Shown here: positions 42,905 to 53,876 of the stretch, one piece after another
Numbering within the stretch: position 1 is the first letter of the stretch
Layout: each line of letters begins with the position of its first letter
Source: Dichomitus squalens LYAD-421 SS1
Taxonomy: Eukaryota > Basidiomycota > Agaricomycetes > Polyporales > Polyporaceae
Reading direction: 5' to 3'
DNA: 64,000 nucleotides
Assembly: GCF_000275845.1 (NCBI RefSeq)
Contig: NW_006766894.1
Location: forward strand, 303,256-367,255
The notes under the pieces: generated by a model
What the model was told of the DNA's origin: nothing
Seen by the model: only the letters and a program-made list of their open reading frames with translations
Database searches by the model: none
Position numbers and translations under genes: made by a program

Positions 42905-45900
42905 ATGGCCGTGTGCAAAGGGGCCGACTTGTTCGACCTATCCGACGCGTGTGCGCGCGGCTTTTGGGCCGCCGTCATTCCGACCGCCTTCGTTGCTGTC
43001 GTCCTCGTTTCCTCAGTCCCGCCTGTCAGCACCCTGCTTCGTCTCGCCAAGAAGCCGTTCACGGAATTCTTGCCGCTTTACGAGGCCGAGGCACTCATTG
43101 CCGGAGAGGAGGAAAAGAGTCTGGAGGAAGAGATCGCGCTCGGTGTTCCGCTATGGCGTACGCTTGTTCTCTCCTCTGTCTCGCTCGTCGAGACTCTTCT
43201 TTGGCTCGGTATCGGCTGCTACGCTCTCATTGTTAACCCTGACGACACATGGAACGGCGTCCGAGATTTCCTCGTCGCGGCAACATGGCTCTACGCGACT
43301 CTGCGTCCCATCCTCCGGCCGGCTGCCACCGCTCCGTTCGACCTCCTGTCGCTCTTCTCTCTGCACCTCGTCCTGAACAGCGTCGTGTTCTTTGGACACC
43401 TCTACGATCGCTATGTCTATGATGTTCCCCTTCCAACCCCTATCCGTACCGCAGTCTACACCGTCAACTTGCTTGCTGTTGCAGGCCTCTTGGTTCTGGT
43501 CTTCAACATGCCCCTGGCCATTCCCAGCAAGCGTATCAAGAAGGAGGACATTGTGCGTACTCTCGTCTCTCTTACTCAGCTGGGTCGCAGACGAGTGTGC
43601 GCGCTCGTCGCGACGTGCGGATGCTGCGCCCCCAATACAAGCGGCCCAACAACGGGAGCAGTAGGGACGAGCGGAACGCGCTTCTGCAGCACTTTGCGCC
43701 CCAGCTGCGCCATCGCCGAAGTGCCATTACTGACGCCGTTCTCGCCATTTGCAGGGCAAGAAGATCTCCCCCGAGGACTACACCACCGTCTGGGGCTGGG
43801 CCTCCTTCCGCTGGGTGGTGCCCCTGCTCGAGAAGGGCACGTACACCACCCTGAACGAGTCCGACGTCTGGGCGCTCAGCCCGTCGATGCAGGCGAAGCC
43901 CCTGCACATCAAGTTCTCGCGCACGACGGGCAAACTCTTCTCGCGTCTCTGGCGCGCGAACACGCTCGACCTCGTGCTCGACTTTGTGCTCACGTACGTG
44001 AGCATCGTGTTTAACTACGCGAGCCCGTTCTTCCTCAAGCGCATCCTCGACGCGCTCTCCGGCCCCCCGGACGCGGAGAAGCGCGCACTCGCGTATTTGT
44101 ACGCGTTTCTCGCGTTCGTGAGCGCGCTGTGCAAGGCGCAGGCGGACATGCAGCACCTGTGGTACGGGCGGAGGGCGTGCACGCGGATCAGGACGGAGCT
44201 AATGACGGCGATATACGACAAGGCGCTGAAGAGGAAGGACTTTTCGGGGATTGTGGATAAGGACAAGGTGGCAGAACAGAAGAAGGGGAAGGCCGGCAAG
44301 GGCAAGGACGAAGCGAAGAGCGACGAACCGAAGGCGGGCGCAGACATAGGGAAGATCGTCAACCTGATGGCGGGCGACGCCAACCGGATCGCTATGACAG
44401 TTTCAGCGATGTACTTCATCTATGGTGGTAAGGAGTAATGGCATATTGAATCGGGAAACGGTAGTTGACGTCCCCTCTAGCTCCGTTCGAGATCTTCATT
44501 GCCACTCTCTTCCTCTATCAGTAAGCAGTCTCCGTCACGCGTCGCGGTGAACGCTCATTTCCATCTGTGCAGACTGCTGGGGTGGTCCGCGTTTGCCGGG
44601 TTCTTGGTCCTGCTCCTCACATGGCCCCTCAATAACTTCATGGCTCGACGTGCTGTCCGGATCCAGAAGGGCGTCTCGACTGCCCGTGACAAGCGCATGG
44701 GTGTGCTCAACGAGCTCATCAGCGCGGTCAAGTTCATCAAGTTCTTCGCCTGGGAGGACCAGTGGATCAAGCGAGTCATGGAAGCCCGTGAGGGCGAGAT
44801 GCAGTGGATGATCAAGTGTACGCGCTTTCCTCTGGGATCTCATCGTAGCTGGACGGGTTGTTGATAGCCCATGGACAGCCCGTGTGAACGCGGTGTGCTT
44901 CTCGCTGCTGTGGACGACTGCGCCTATCCTGGTCTCGGTCACGTCGTTCTTTGTGTACGTTGCTCAGGGCAACGAACTGACCATCGGTACTGCGTTCACC
45001 GTGAGTGCTGACGGATACCGATGCATGGCAGTGTTGACGATTTCTGCAGGCCATCGCATTGTTCCAGATGGTCCGCGCGCCTCTTAACGTCATCCCAGCG
45101 TGGATTGTCCAGATCCTCCAGGTATGCGAACGCCCCAGGTCGTTACTCATCTCTTCGCGCTGATATTCATTATTGACTAGTCGAAAGTCGCCCTCGATCG
45201 TATCGCGACCTACCTCGACGAGGACGAAGTGGACGCGCAAGTGTCCACCATCAAGAAGGGCCGTGTCCCCCCCTCCGAGGACGCCGAGACAGGCCTCGGG
45301 ATCATCGGCGGCTCGTTCAAATGGAACGAGGTCGAAGAGCGGAAGGACGACAAGGGCAAGGGCAAAGACACCGCCAAGAGCAAAACTAATGGCACGGACG
45401 CCCACGCGAGCAGCTCCGACGCGGACGAGGCTGCGACGGCCGTCGACGACGGGTCGGTTGTGTCCGCGCTGGCGGCGTCGGGCGACCACCGGTTCGAGCT
45501 GCGCGACATCAACGTGCTGTTCCCCGAGGGGCAGCTCACGCTGGTCACGGGCCCGACGGCGAGCGGGAAGACGGCGCTGCTGTTAGCGCTGCTGGGCGAG
45601 CTGACGACACTCGAGGGGAGGATCGTGATGTCGAAGAATCCGTCCAAGGTCGACGAGCACGGGCTGTCGCACACAATCTCGTACGCGGCGCAGTCGCCCT
45701 GGCTCCGCCACCAGAGCATCAAGGATAATATCCTGTTTGGGTACCCGTATGACGAAGAGAGGTATCACGCTGTTGTGGAGTGCTGTGCGCTGAAGCCGGA
45801 TCTGGATATCTTCGAGGACGGAGACGCGACAGAAATCGGTGCACGGTGAGTGGCCCTGATCGTATCCTCTGCGTGCCTGCAGGCTGATTGTCGTGCTCTG

Positions 45901-48900
45901 CAGTGGTGTCAGTTTGTCCGGTGGGCAGAAGGCTCGGTACGCTCTCTTATGCCCTGTGTGATATCTTGTGCTGACAAAGAGCCAGTGTCGCGCTTGCTCG
46001 CGCTGTCTACGCCCCGACCAAGTATGTCCTCCTGGACGACCCGCTCAGCGCCGTCGATAGTCATACTGCACGCCTTTTGTTCGAGAAGCTGCTCCGTGGG
46101 CCTCTTCTGGCCCATCGCACAGTTGTGAGTGATAGATCTCCTCGCGTACTCTGACGTTGTGCTCAGTCTCGTGCAGGTCCTCGTCACACACCACGTCGAG
46201 CTCGTCCTCCCCGGAGCACACTACCTCGTCCGCATGCTTGATGGCCGCATCGACACCCAGGGCACAATTCAAGATCTGCGTGCGAATGGCATTCTCGATG
46301 ATATCGCCCCAACCGAGGAGATCGAGGCGCACAAAGAGGAATTAGCGGTCGAGGCTGCGAAGGCGGAAGAGAACCCCAACGCCGAGATAGATGCCGAAGC
46401 TCCGGGTGATGGGGAGCCAGACGCGAACAAGATCAAGAAGCCGAGAAAGCTCATCGAAGAGGAGCACCGGGAAACGGGTAGCGTGAAGTGGAATATCTAT
46501 AATACCTATTTGAAGGCTTCGTACGTCTTCACGGTTTTTGCATGGGAGACGAGCTCGCTGACCATCCCACAGGTCGTATTGGACGTGGGGTATCTTATTC
46601 GGCCTGATCATCCTGAGCCAGCTATCTGGTGTTTCCGAGAAGGTTTGGATCAAGGTAAGTGTCAAACACGTAGTGGGTCAGGTACTTTCCAGCTAATGGT
46701 TAACAGATCTGGGGCGACGCATATGGGCAAAACGGAACCGTGATCCCGCAGCAGTTCGCATACTCCTATAGGGATTACGCCGAACATCAACACGTTCTCG
46801 ATGACGGTCTTTCGCACTTCCACCATACCACCGTAGCTCATGCACCCGTCGTTCCGTACGATCTGAAGATCACTTTTCCCCCGGCCCAGGAGCATCCATT
46901 CTTCTACATCGGCATCTACGCCGCGATCGCACTGTCCACTGGTATCATTAACATCTGCGCTGTCATCACTCAGTACACCGGGGCACTTCGGGCGTCGAGG
47001 ATCTTGTTCGAGAAGCTGTTGCGGACTGTCGTGTACGCGACAATGAGGTGGCACGACGTCACGCCCCAGGGCCGCATGCTGAATCGGTTCAGTAAAGACG
47101 TCGAGACGGTCGACAGTTCCCTGGCTTCCACTTTGCAGCAAGTTAACTCGTCCTTGGCGCTTTTCATGGTGTCCGTATTGACCATCATGTAAGCCAAGCT
47201 CAGTTGGAGTGGATTCCGCTTGCTAACATGCCTGGGCAGCTACGTATTCCCACTCTTCATCTTCCCGGCCATCGTCCTTGGATTCTTCTACCGCCGCTTC
47301 GCGATCGCCTATCTTAACACTGGCCGTGACATTCGTCGGATGGAGTCGAACACGCGCAGCCCCATCTTTGCCAACTTCAACGAACTACTCGAGGGCATCG
47401 TCACTGTCCGCGCGTTCAGTGCAGAGGAGCGCTTCCTCAATGACCTGTATGACAAGGTCAACCTCACCACGCAGATGTGGTACACATTCTGGATGACGAA
47501 CCGTTGGCTGCTCCTGACGTTCGACGCGCTTGGTGCGGCCGGTATCTTTGCGACAACACTTTTCGCACTTTCGGGATACGTTGATGCTGGTCTTGCTGGT
47601 ATTTGTATTACGTCCGCGATGTCATTCACCAACAGCGTCTACTGGGCATGTCGCTTCTGGACAGCTCTTGAGCTCGATCTCAAGTGAGTACCCTGTCCTG
47701 TCGAGTGAGCAGTAGGACTGACCATTGTCACCTGATCAGTTCCGTCGAGCGTGTTGTCGAGTACCTCGACCTCCCTCAGGAGGCTCCTGCGATCATCGAG
47801 TCCAATCGCCCCCCTGCGTACTGGCCTTCCTCGACGAGTTCGAACAGCGACTCGATGCTTATCGTGGAAGACCTCGTTGTGAAGTACGCACCAGACCTCC
47901 CTGCAGTGCTCAAGGGTATCTCGTTTACCCTGAAGGCGAAAGAGCGCGTTGGTCTACTTGGGAGAACCGGCAGTGGCAAGTCAACACTTGCTATGAGTGT
48001 CCTGCGATTCGTGCGTTGTTGTCTTCTCGTGAGATGTGGCCGAGGTGACTGACGCATTGACTGATATAGGTTGATCCTACTAGCGGTAGAATCATTATTG
48101 ACGGCATTGACATCAGCACAATCGGGCTTCATGACCTGCGGTCTCGTATCGTGAGTACCGCTATGACTTCACTCTGCAGCGGATGAAGACTAACCAATTC
48201 TCCAGACCTTCATTCCTCAGGATGCCACGCTGTTTTCGGGCACGCTGCGCGACAATCTGGATCCATTTGGTATGTCGCGCAGCCAAACGTTGTCATGACA
48301 GGGGCTGACATGTTCGCGACAGGCGAGCACACCGACGCAGAGTGCATCGACGTCCTCGAGCGCGTGCAATTGATCACCGACAGCCAAGCCGTCTCCCAGC
48401 GCACCTCCCGAGAAGCCTCTGCCGCCGCATCCCGCGCCGCCTCTATCCACGAAGGCGAGACCGGCCGCGAGGCGACCATCGCCTCCGTCTCCACCTCCCC
48501 GACCGAGACCGAGGGCAAAACCGTCATCACGCTCGACACGCAGGTCTCGCCGGGGGGCACGAACTTCTCGCAGGGCCAGCGGCAGCTCATCGCGATGGCG
48601 CGCGCGCTCCTGCGCCGGAGCGCGATCATCGTGCTCGACGAGGCGACGAGCAGCATCGACTTCGCGACGGATGCGAAGATCCAGGCGACGATCCGCGAGG
48701 AGTTCGGGAACTCGATGCTTCTCACGGTCGCGCATCGGCTAAGGACGGTCATCGACTACGACAGGCTAGTCGTGCTCGACAAGGGCGAGCTGGCCGAGTG
48801 CGACACCCCGCTCAACCTGATCCAAAAGGAGGGTGGGATCTTCAGGAGTATGTGTCTGAAGAGCGGGACGTTTGCCGAGCTTGAGGCGGCTGCGAAGGCG

Positions 48901-48930
48901 AAGGCTGAGCGGGACCAGCTCCAGCAGTAG
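42905..48930 (+). CDS. ABCC/MRP-type full-length ABC transporter
   Basis: Seventeen exons can be joined in phase: 42905-43552, 43755-44427, 44481-44520, 44573-44817, 44879-45000, 45050-45121, 45181-45845, 45904-45936, 45986-46124, 46177-46520, 46573-46654, 46707-47188, 47240-47683, 47740-48010, 48070-48150, 48206-48269 and 48323-48930, giving 1670 aa. The order is N-terminal TMD0-like region, TMD1, NBD1, linker, TMD2, NBD2. NBD1 has Walker A GPTASGKT (~723), LSGGQ and Walker [12 protein letters not shown], with Asp in place of the catalytic Glu, the usual ABCC asymmetry. NBD2 has GRTGSGKS (~1403), [20 protein letters not shown] and the switch His in VAHRL. A charged Lys-rich insert (45345-45400) precedes NBD1, and NBD2 carries a Ser/Ala/Glu-rich insert (48400-48520). 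It probably exports conjugates or drugs. Its 3' end is duplicated at 51.6 kb. Confidence 0.92.
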
Positions 48931-49310
48931 ATAGTTGTGTTGGGTTAGAGCAAAATCCTATGTACTGCATCTTTGTGGGATAATCGTAGGACATCCTTGT
49001 TTCTATTTGCCATCCAATTTCATGCGCCAGCGTGAATACTGAACAGAGCTCGGACGCACTGAGTGAAAATTGGCAGCCACGCTTCGCAGACTTGCGCTGA
49101 GCCTACTGCATTGTGTATACGACACTGACGTTGGCGCAAGTATGGCAGCTTTGGTAGAACTTGGTATACGCACGAACCATGAGTGCATACAGTACAACTA
49201 GATCACCTTCCTTCCGCCACCCTACATCTCCGCATTCATCGCATCATCGCTTATTAGCCATCGCCTGCCTCCGACGAAGCTTGCGGCCTTCGCTGGTCAA
49301 CGGGCTAGCT
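48400..49310 (+). repeat. Segmental duplication, source copy (ABC 3' end plus downstream)
   Basis: Homologous to 51640-52260, with a deletion of about 245 bp in the distal copy. Shared blocks include GAGCTTGAGGCGGCTGCGAA, the stop region, GCCACGCTT then CAAACTTGCGCT-like sequence, and CACCTTCCTTCC with the following CCACCCTACATCTCC. Confidence 0.85.
49222..49310 (-). pseudogene. Remnant of the 3' end of the SAP-like gene
   Basis: On the minus strand the last codons of the gene at 52179 can be recognised here (RRRQ..., then DDA..., ending EM and TAG at 49224-49222). The upstream part of that gene is absent. It belongs to the proximal copy of the segmental duplication. Confidence 0.6.
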
Positions 49311-49498
49311 CGCTGGTGAGACGCAATTGCGGGGGCCAGGACTTGCGTGGGTTGGGCGGGGAGACCCTGCGCAGACAGGCTGGGACGCGGTAGAGGCGAG
49401 ACCGCTGGGCGGTCGGGCGAGCTCCAACGAGGTTTAGTCCTGAACGACCGCGGGTGACGTGTGTGGGCGTTCGGAGCCATTGGTATCGCCAGATGAGC

Positions 49499-51082
49499 CT
49501 AAGTACCAAAAAACAGGTGGCGGGCGGGCGGGATGAAGAAGCCACAAAAGGACGAGCGAGCGAGAGGAGGCGGCCGTGAAGCGGTGGGACGGGAGAAAAC
49601 TGCGTCGAGCAAGAGCACCCGTCGCTCGAACTGCACGTTTGGCGCCGGCACCCGTACTACCTGGCCTCGACCAAAGCAAAGATGCTCGAGCTTTGCGTGC
49701 AAAGTTTTGGCGAACTGCGGCGCTTCCGCCGCGGGGTCGGGGTTGGACTCCATGTCCCTCTCCAGCTCGTGGAAGAGACCAGATGCCCCGGAAAGATGCG
49801 CCACTCTGCAGCATGCCGCGTGGATGCGCAAGTATTCGGGATGCGGCAGCGACAAGTCGGGGTCAGCCGATTGGAAGGTGGCCATCGCCTGCCCCCTGGG
49901 GAGCCCGTGCGGTAGTGTGGCGACTGAGCAAACCCGATATCGATTCGGGACATCCTAGCAGCCGTTCAATTAAAGAAGGGACGGGTGCACTTGATATGAA
50001 GGCATACCTTAACGGGCTCGAATCACATCATGAGCGTGTCAAACATGGTGCGCAAAGTGTGTCATCATCATCATGTTGTCCAGCGAATGTATATTGTCGA
50101 CGATGGCGAACTTGCGAATAATGTGAGCATAGTCGAAGCTCTCTAAGACGGCCCACCGTGACGCGTTCATGCTGGAATCACGCTTCGCAAAGATCAAGAC
50201 AATGTCCTTCGATGACTTCAGTCTGTGCTCAGTTCTGTCTGTAGCACAGGAGAGAGCCCGGTAAAGCGGGGTGAGGGTGCTTGAGTCTAGCCTCCTCCGA
50301 ATTGACATTACGAGTTTATATCGTTTTATTTGATACCTACGGTAGGTAGAGCTCCGCAAGTTTTGAAAAGTCACGACGTCCTCATTCCGCGCTGTCAGGC
50401 TCTCCGGTGCATAGAAACGAGTATTGAGTATGCCTTCGATTGACGCTCACCTTGACCCCCTCGTTGATATCGAGGTTTGTGGATTCCGCAAAGATGTGAC
50501 AACACACCAAAGACTCGACGGTCCCCTCACACGGCTGACCTGTTGAATATTCGAGTTCTTGAATGAAATCAAAGTCTGCTATGCGAGTCACAATGCATCG
50601 GTAGTCTTCGCGCTTCATCACCTGCAGCCAGTGGCATGAGAAGCGCAGGATGTGGGCAACAGGCATGTCTGCATGACGCACCAGCTTTCTCGACGTCGAG
50701 AAATTCCTCGGGGACTCCGCGAGCATCTCATTGATCTGCTCCTTCGTGAGCTCAAACAAGGGTCGTGAAGGGGGGGACCAACCGCTGGAGGTTCGGGTTG
50801 TGAATTTGCGAACTCGAGGACTCTATAATCAGACAAAGTCTGGGTCAAGATAACGATAGCTTGACACTCACACGGACGTAAGAGACAGTTCTTGTGATAC
50901 TCGCCCAGTTTGTTCAACTCCTCAATGTCATCTTCGTCGGTCCCCACTACAGACTTAAGGCAAGAAAATATAGCTTTGGTGACAGTGGAGATAGCCGTAT
51001 CAGAAAGATAGTGGGACTGAGACAGAAGGTGTCCAAGATGCGTATGTTGACCAGCTTCATCTTCTCGGTGGTATTGTTGCAT
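49499..51082 (-). pseudogene. HNH-nuclease-domain protein, disrupted
   Basis: Blocks of an Agaricomycete HNH (HNH_2-type) protein appear in order on the minus strand. They are VTKAIFSCLKSVVGTDEDDI (from 51082), then LFELTKEQINEMLAESPRNF, then REDYRCIVTRIADFD...ESLVCCHIFAESTNLD (the metal- and DNA-binding core). RWAVLESFDYAHII...NIHSLDN, FDTLM.FEPVK, and the C-terminal LPHPEYLRIHAACCRVAHLS follow. Breaks are a frame change at a seven-C run near 50769-50775, a frameshift near 50041 and a TGA where a Trp is expected near 50012. Function in the family is unknown; the fold cuts DNA in other settings. It lies exactly between the two copies of the segmental duplication. Confidence 0.6.
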
Positions 51083-51639
51083 GGCACTTGGGCTTGATTT
51101 GAGTCAACGACCCGCTCGGCTTCGCGACAGATGGAATATGCGCTGACGACACTAGGACTGGGATGTTGAAAGTCTGCGCTAAGAGGTTGAGGGGACCGGA
51201 GGTCGTCGACACGCGACAATCTGAGGTAGACAATGAGTCTTAGAGTCGAGGACGGCAGAAAGAGCACCTCAGGCCTGCAACCCTGTTTTGATCAGTGCCA
51301 GTGGTTCCGAGTGGATGCCCTCCGGAAAACGCTGACTGTGGCCATACGTCACGCGTGACTTTCCTTTCTTGACGGGAGTCACACTGAATCGATGCCACGG
51401 TACAAGTCCAAGACTGTAGAACATGGGACATTGAATTGAATCTCCAAGAGAATGATTTTGGAGGCTCATTATTGCCAGCTGGCAGACTATAGAACATATT
51501 CATAGAGTCGTCATGCCGTCATGATCGCGCTTGCAATTGTTCCGGACATGTGCCACACTCTCTACCTTCGGCAGCAATTGCATCTGTACGACCTCGTGCA
51601 CCTCTCGCGAGAGATCTCAGAAGCGAAGTATCCAGCGAT
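51083..51639. other. Intergenic, nothing recognised
   Basis: Between the HNH pseudogene and the duplicated transporter end. Only short frames. Confidence 0.4.
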
Positions 51640-51886
51640 CTCTCAGAGTCCCAGCGCGCCTCCCGCGAGGCCTCCGCAGCAGCCTCCGCCTCCCCGACCG
51701 AGACCGAGACCGAAACCGAGACCGAGGGCACGGCTTGACACGCAGCTCTCGCCCGGGAGCACAAACTTCTCGTAAGGCCAGAAGGAGGGCGGGATCTTCG
51801 GGAGCATGTTCTTGAAGAGCGGGACGTTTGCAGAGCTTGAGGCGGCTGCGAAGGCGAAGGCTGAGCGGGACCAGCTCCAGCAGTAG
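51640..51886 (+). pseudogene. ABC transporter NBD2 fragment with internal deletion
   Basis: Matches the transporter's last exon from the [12 protein letters not shown] insert to the stop (TAG 51884-51886). It includes the TNFS signature start and the terminal [16 protein letters not shown]. Sequence corresponding to 48580-48825 (LSGGQ rest, Walker B, switch His) is missing; the join lies at a shared CCA. A short GAGACCGA repeat replaces part of the insert. Confidence 0.85.
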
Positions 51887-52260
51887 ATCGTTGCGTTGTG
51901 TTAGAGCATCCTATGCACTAGATCCCTGCGGGTTAATGGCATGACGTCGTTGTCCCCGTTGTCACTCCATCTCCGTAATTCCAACGTGGATGCAGAACAG
52001 AGTGAGGGTGCACTGTGTGAACTTCGGGAGCCACGCTTAGCAAACTTGCGCTGGGCCTACTGCATTGTACACCTAGCACTTACATTTGCGCAAACACAGT
52101 AGCTCTCGCAGAACTTACCGGTATATGGACGACCCATCAGTACAAGCGATACAACCATTTCACCTTCCTTCCACCACCCTACATCTCCACGCCCCTCTCA
52201 TCATCGCTAAGCACCACCTGCCTCCGACGAGAGCTTGCGGCCTTCGACGCCTTCGCGCTC
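51640..52260 (+). repeat. Segmental duplication, distal copy
   Basis: Counterpart of 48400-49310. It includes the transporter fragment, the intergenic sequence and the true 3' end of the convergent SAP-like gene. Divergence is substantial, so the event is not very recent. Confidence 0.85.
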
Positions 52261-53150
52261 GTCACCACGATGGCTTCCATGCGCCCCGTCACACTCGCAG
52301 TCGTCGACGCCCCGTCGCCCGTGCTCCTCTCTGCCCTAGCAACGCCAGCCTCGCTCACGCTCCCTTCCTCGTCCCAGACCCCAACGATCATCGGCCGGTC
52401 ATCCAACTCTGGGGTTCCCTCCGAATCCCCCTGCCTCCGCTCCACCTCGACCCGCGCTCGTTTCTTCTGTCTGGCGGGGATGACGACCCCGTCGAACGTC
52501 TCGTACGGGTTCAGGAGCGGCCAGGGCTCCTGCCGCGGCAGGCTGATGTTCTGGCGCTCCTGGTAGAGTATCGCGTAGCTCGGTGGGGGGACGTTGCTCA
52601 GGTCCACGGACGGCCGGCGCTGTCCCTTTGCACGGGGTTCGACGTGCGCGCCCCGCTGTCTCTTCCGCGACTTCAGGGGGCCGATACCGGATGGACCTGG
52701 GATAGGGGAGGGGGAGGGGGAGGGACTGGGTTCTGTGCGGGCCCTTGTGCGTGCGCGCGATGGGCCCGCGCGGTGTTGTAGAGGAGAGCGGGGGGAGGAG
52801 TGGACGGGAATCTCTACGACGGGACGTACGGGGGCGGGGGCGGAGGAGCCAGACGGAGGGGCCCCGAGGTACTCGAGCTCGGGGCTCTCCTCCCGCTCGT
52901 GGTCAGAGGTCTGGGAGGAACTGCGCTCCTCTTGGAGGCGTAGCAGGACGGGCGACACTGCGTGAAGAGTTTGAATGGGACGGGGGCGATTGGGAGTAGT
53001 AGGCTCACATCCTTCTAGCTCAATGGATTGCAGTAGCCTGACGAGCTCGTGCTTGCGGGCAGTTCTGGTGGTATAGGGCTTGAGCCCAAGGTCTTGAATG
53101 ACTGCAGCGAGGGTGCCGATCTGGAGCTTCCCCCATGGTACCAGAGACAT
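52179..53150 (-). CDS. SAP-like, low-complexity nuclear protein
   Basis: Exons 53150-53009 and 52957-52179 give 306 aa. The N-terminal 45 residues (WGKLQIGTLAAVIQDLGLKP then TRTARKHELVRLLQSIE) have the helix-turn-helix pattern of a SAP DNA-binding motif. The rest is disordered: Ser, Pro and Arg rich, with SPSPSPSPIPGPSG, two basic clusters (KSRKRQRG; RQKKRARVEVERR) that could act as nuclear localisation signals, and WPLLNPYETFDGVVIP as the only ordered-looking block. No catalytic domain is present. The 51-nt intron keeps frame, so an unspliced form would also be translatable. It is convergent with the duplicated transporter end. I do not recognise a specific family. Confidence 0.65.
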   Translation of the reverse strand: MSLVPWGKLQIGTLAAVIQDLGLKPYTTRTARKHELVRLLQSIELEGCEPTTPNRPRPIQTLHAVSPVLLRLQEERSSSQTSDHEREESPELEYLGAPPSGSSAPAPVRPVVEIPVHSSPRSPLQHRAGPSRARTRARTEPSPSPSPSPIPGPSGIGPLKSRKRQRGAHVEPRAKGQRRPSVDLSNVPPPSYAILYQERQNISLPRQEPWPLLNPYETFDGVVIPARQKKRARVEVERRQGDSEGTPELDDRPMIVGVWDEEGSVSEAGVARAERSTGDGASTTASVTGRMEAIVVTSAKASKAASSRRRQVVLSDDERGVEM

Positions 53151-53876
53151 GATATGAAGAGAGCGGTTGTGCTGCCTAGCCACAGTTGGCGTCTCTGTGG
53201 AAGCCGCGATGAACATGCTTCGCGTGTACCCTGTTTGGCGCCTGTTTGCGTGACTTCTCAGTTCAAGGAGCCACACTGCGTCGTACCCAATCTCTGTCGT
53301 GAGCCTGTTCGCGCAATCTGGATATATCTTGTGTATAGTACTTCGCAATATTACAAGCTATGTACGTGACCACTAGCACGCCTCAAACCTAAGCCAGCGT
53401 ACCGTACACTTGACAATTCTGCCGGATTGCGCATTGTGGCCGTCTCTTTGTCAATTCATTTGATGTGTTCACATTTATATGGACCTCAGCCGACATTGTC
53501 GTTCCGCCATCATGGTGATGAGTGTAATGCCCTTGCTAGATCGACATTACACGTCGTATGTCTCTGTTGTTTAGAGAACCTTGCCCTTGCTCAAGCTTGT
53601 GCCGACGCAGAACAGCATGCCACGTTCCGGTCGCCCTAGTAGGTAAAGGTAACGTAGAGATTCTGAACGTCCCACGAAGCTATTGCATTCCTTCTATCCG
53701 GCCCGTAGACCCTCGTGACTGTCCTTCCTGATCACCTCCACCCTCGTGACAATCGCTGCCTACAGCGGTGACCCGCCTGTATGGCATCCTCCATGACATA
53801 ATTTATGCTACAGGTGGCCTATAAGAGCCGCGATCGATGCCTCCAAGTCGGAGTGTGCAGAGAGAAGCTGTCCGAT
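53151..53876. other. Intergenic, nothing recognised
   Basis: Divergent spacer between the SAP-like gene and the GH28 gene. No repeat, RNA gene or convincing frame. Confidence 0.5.
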
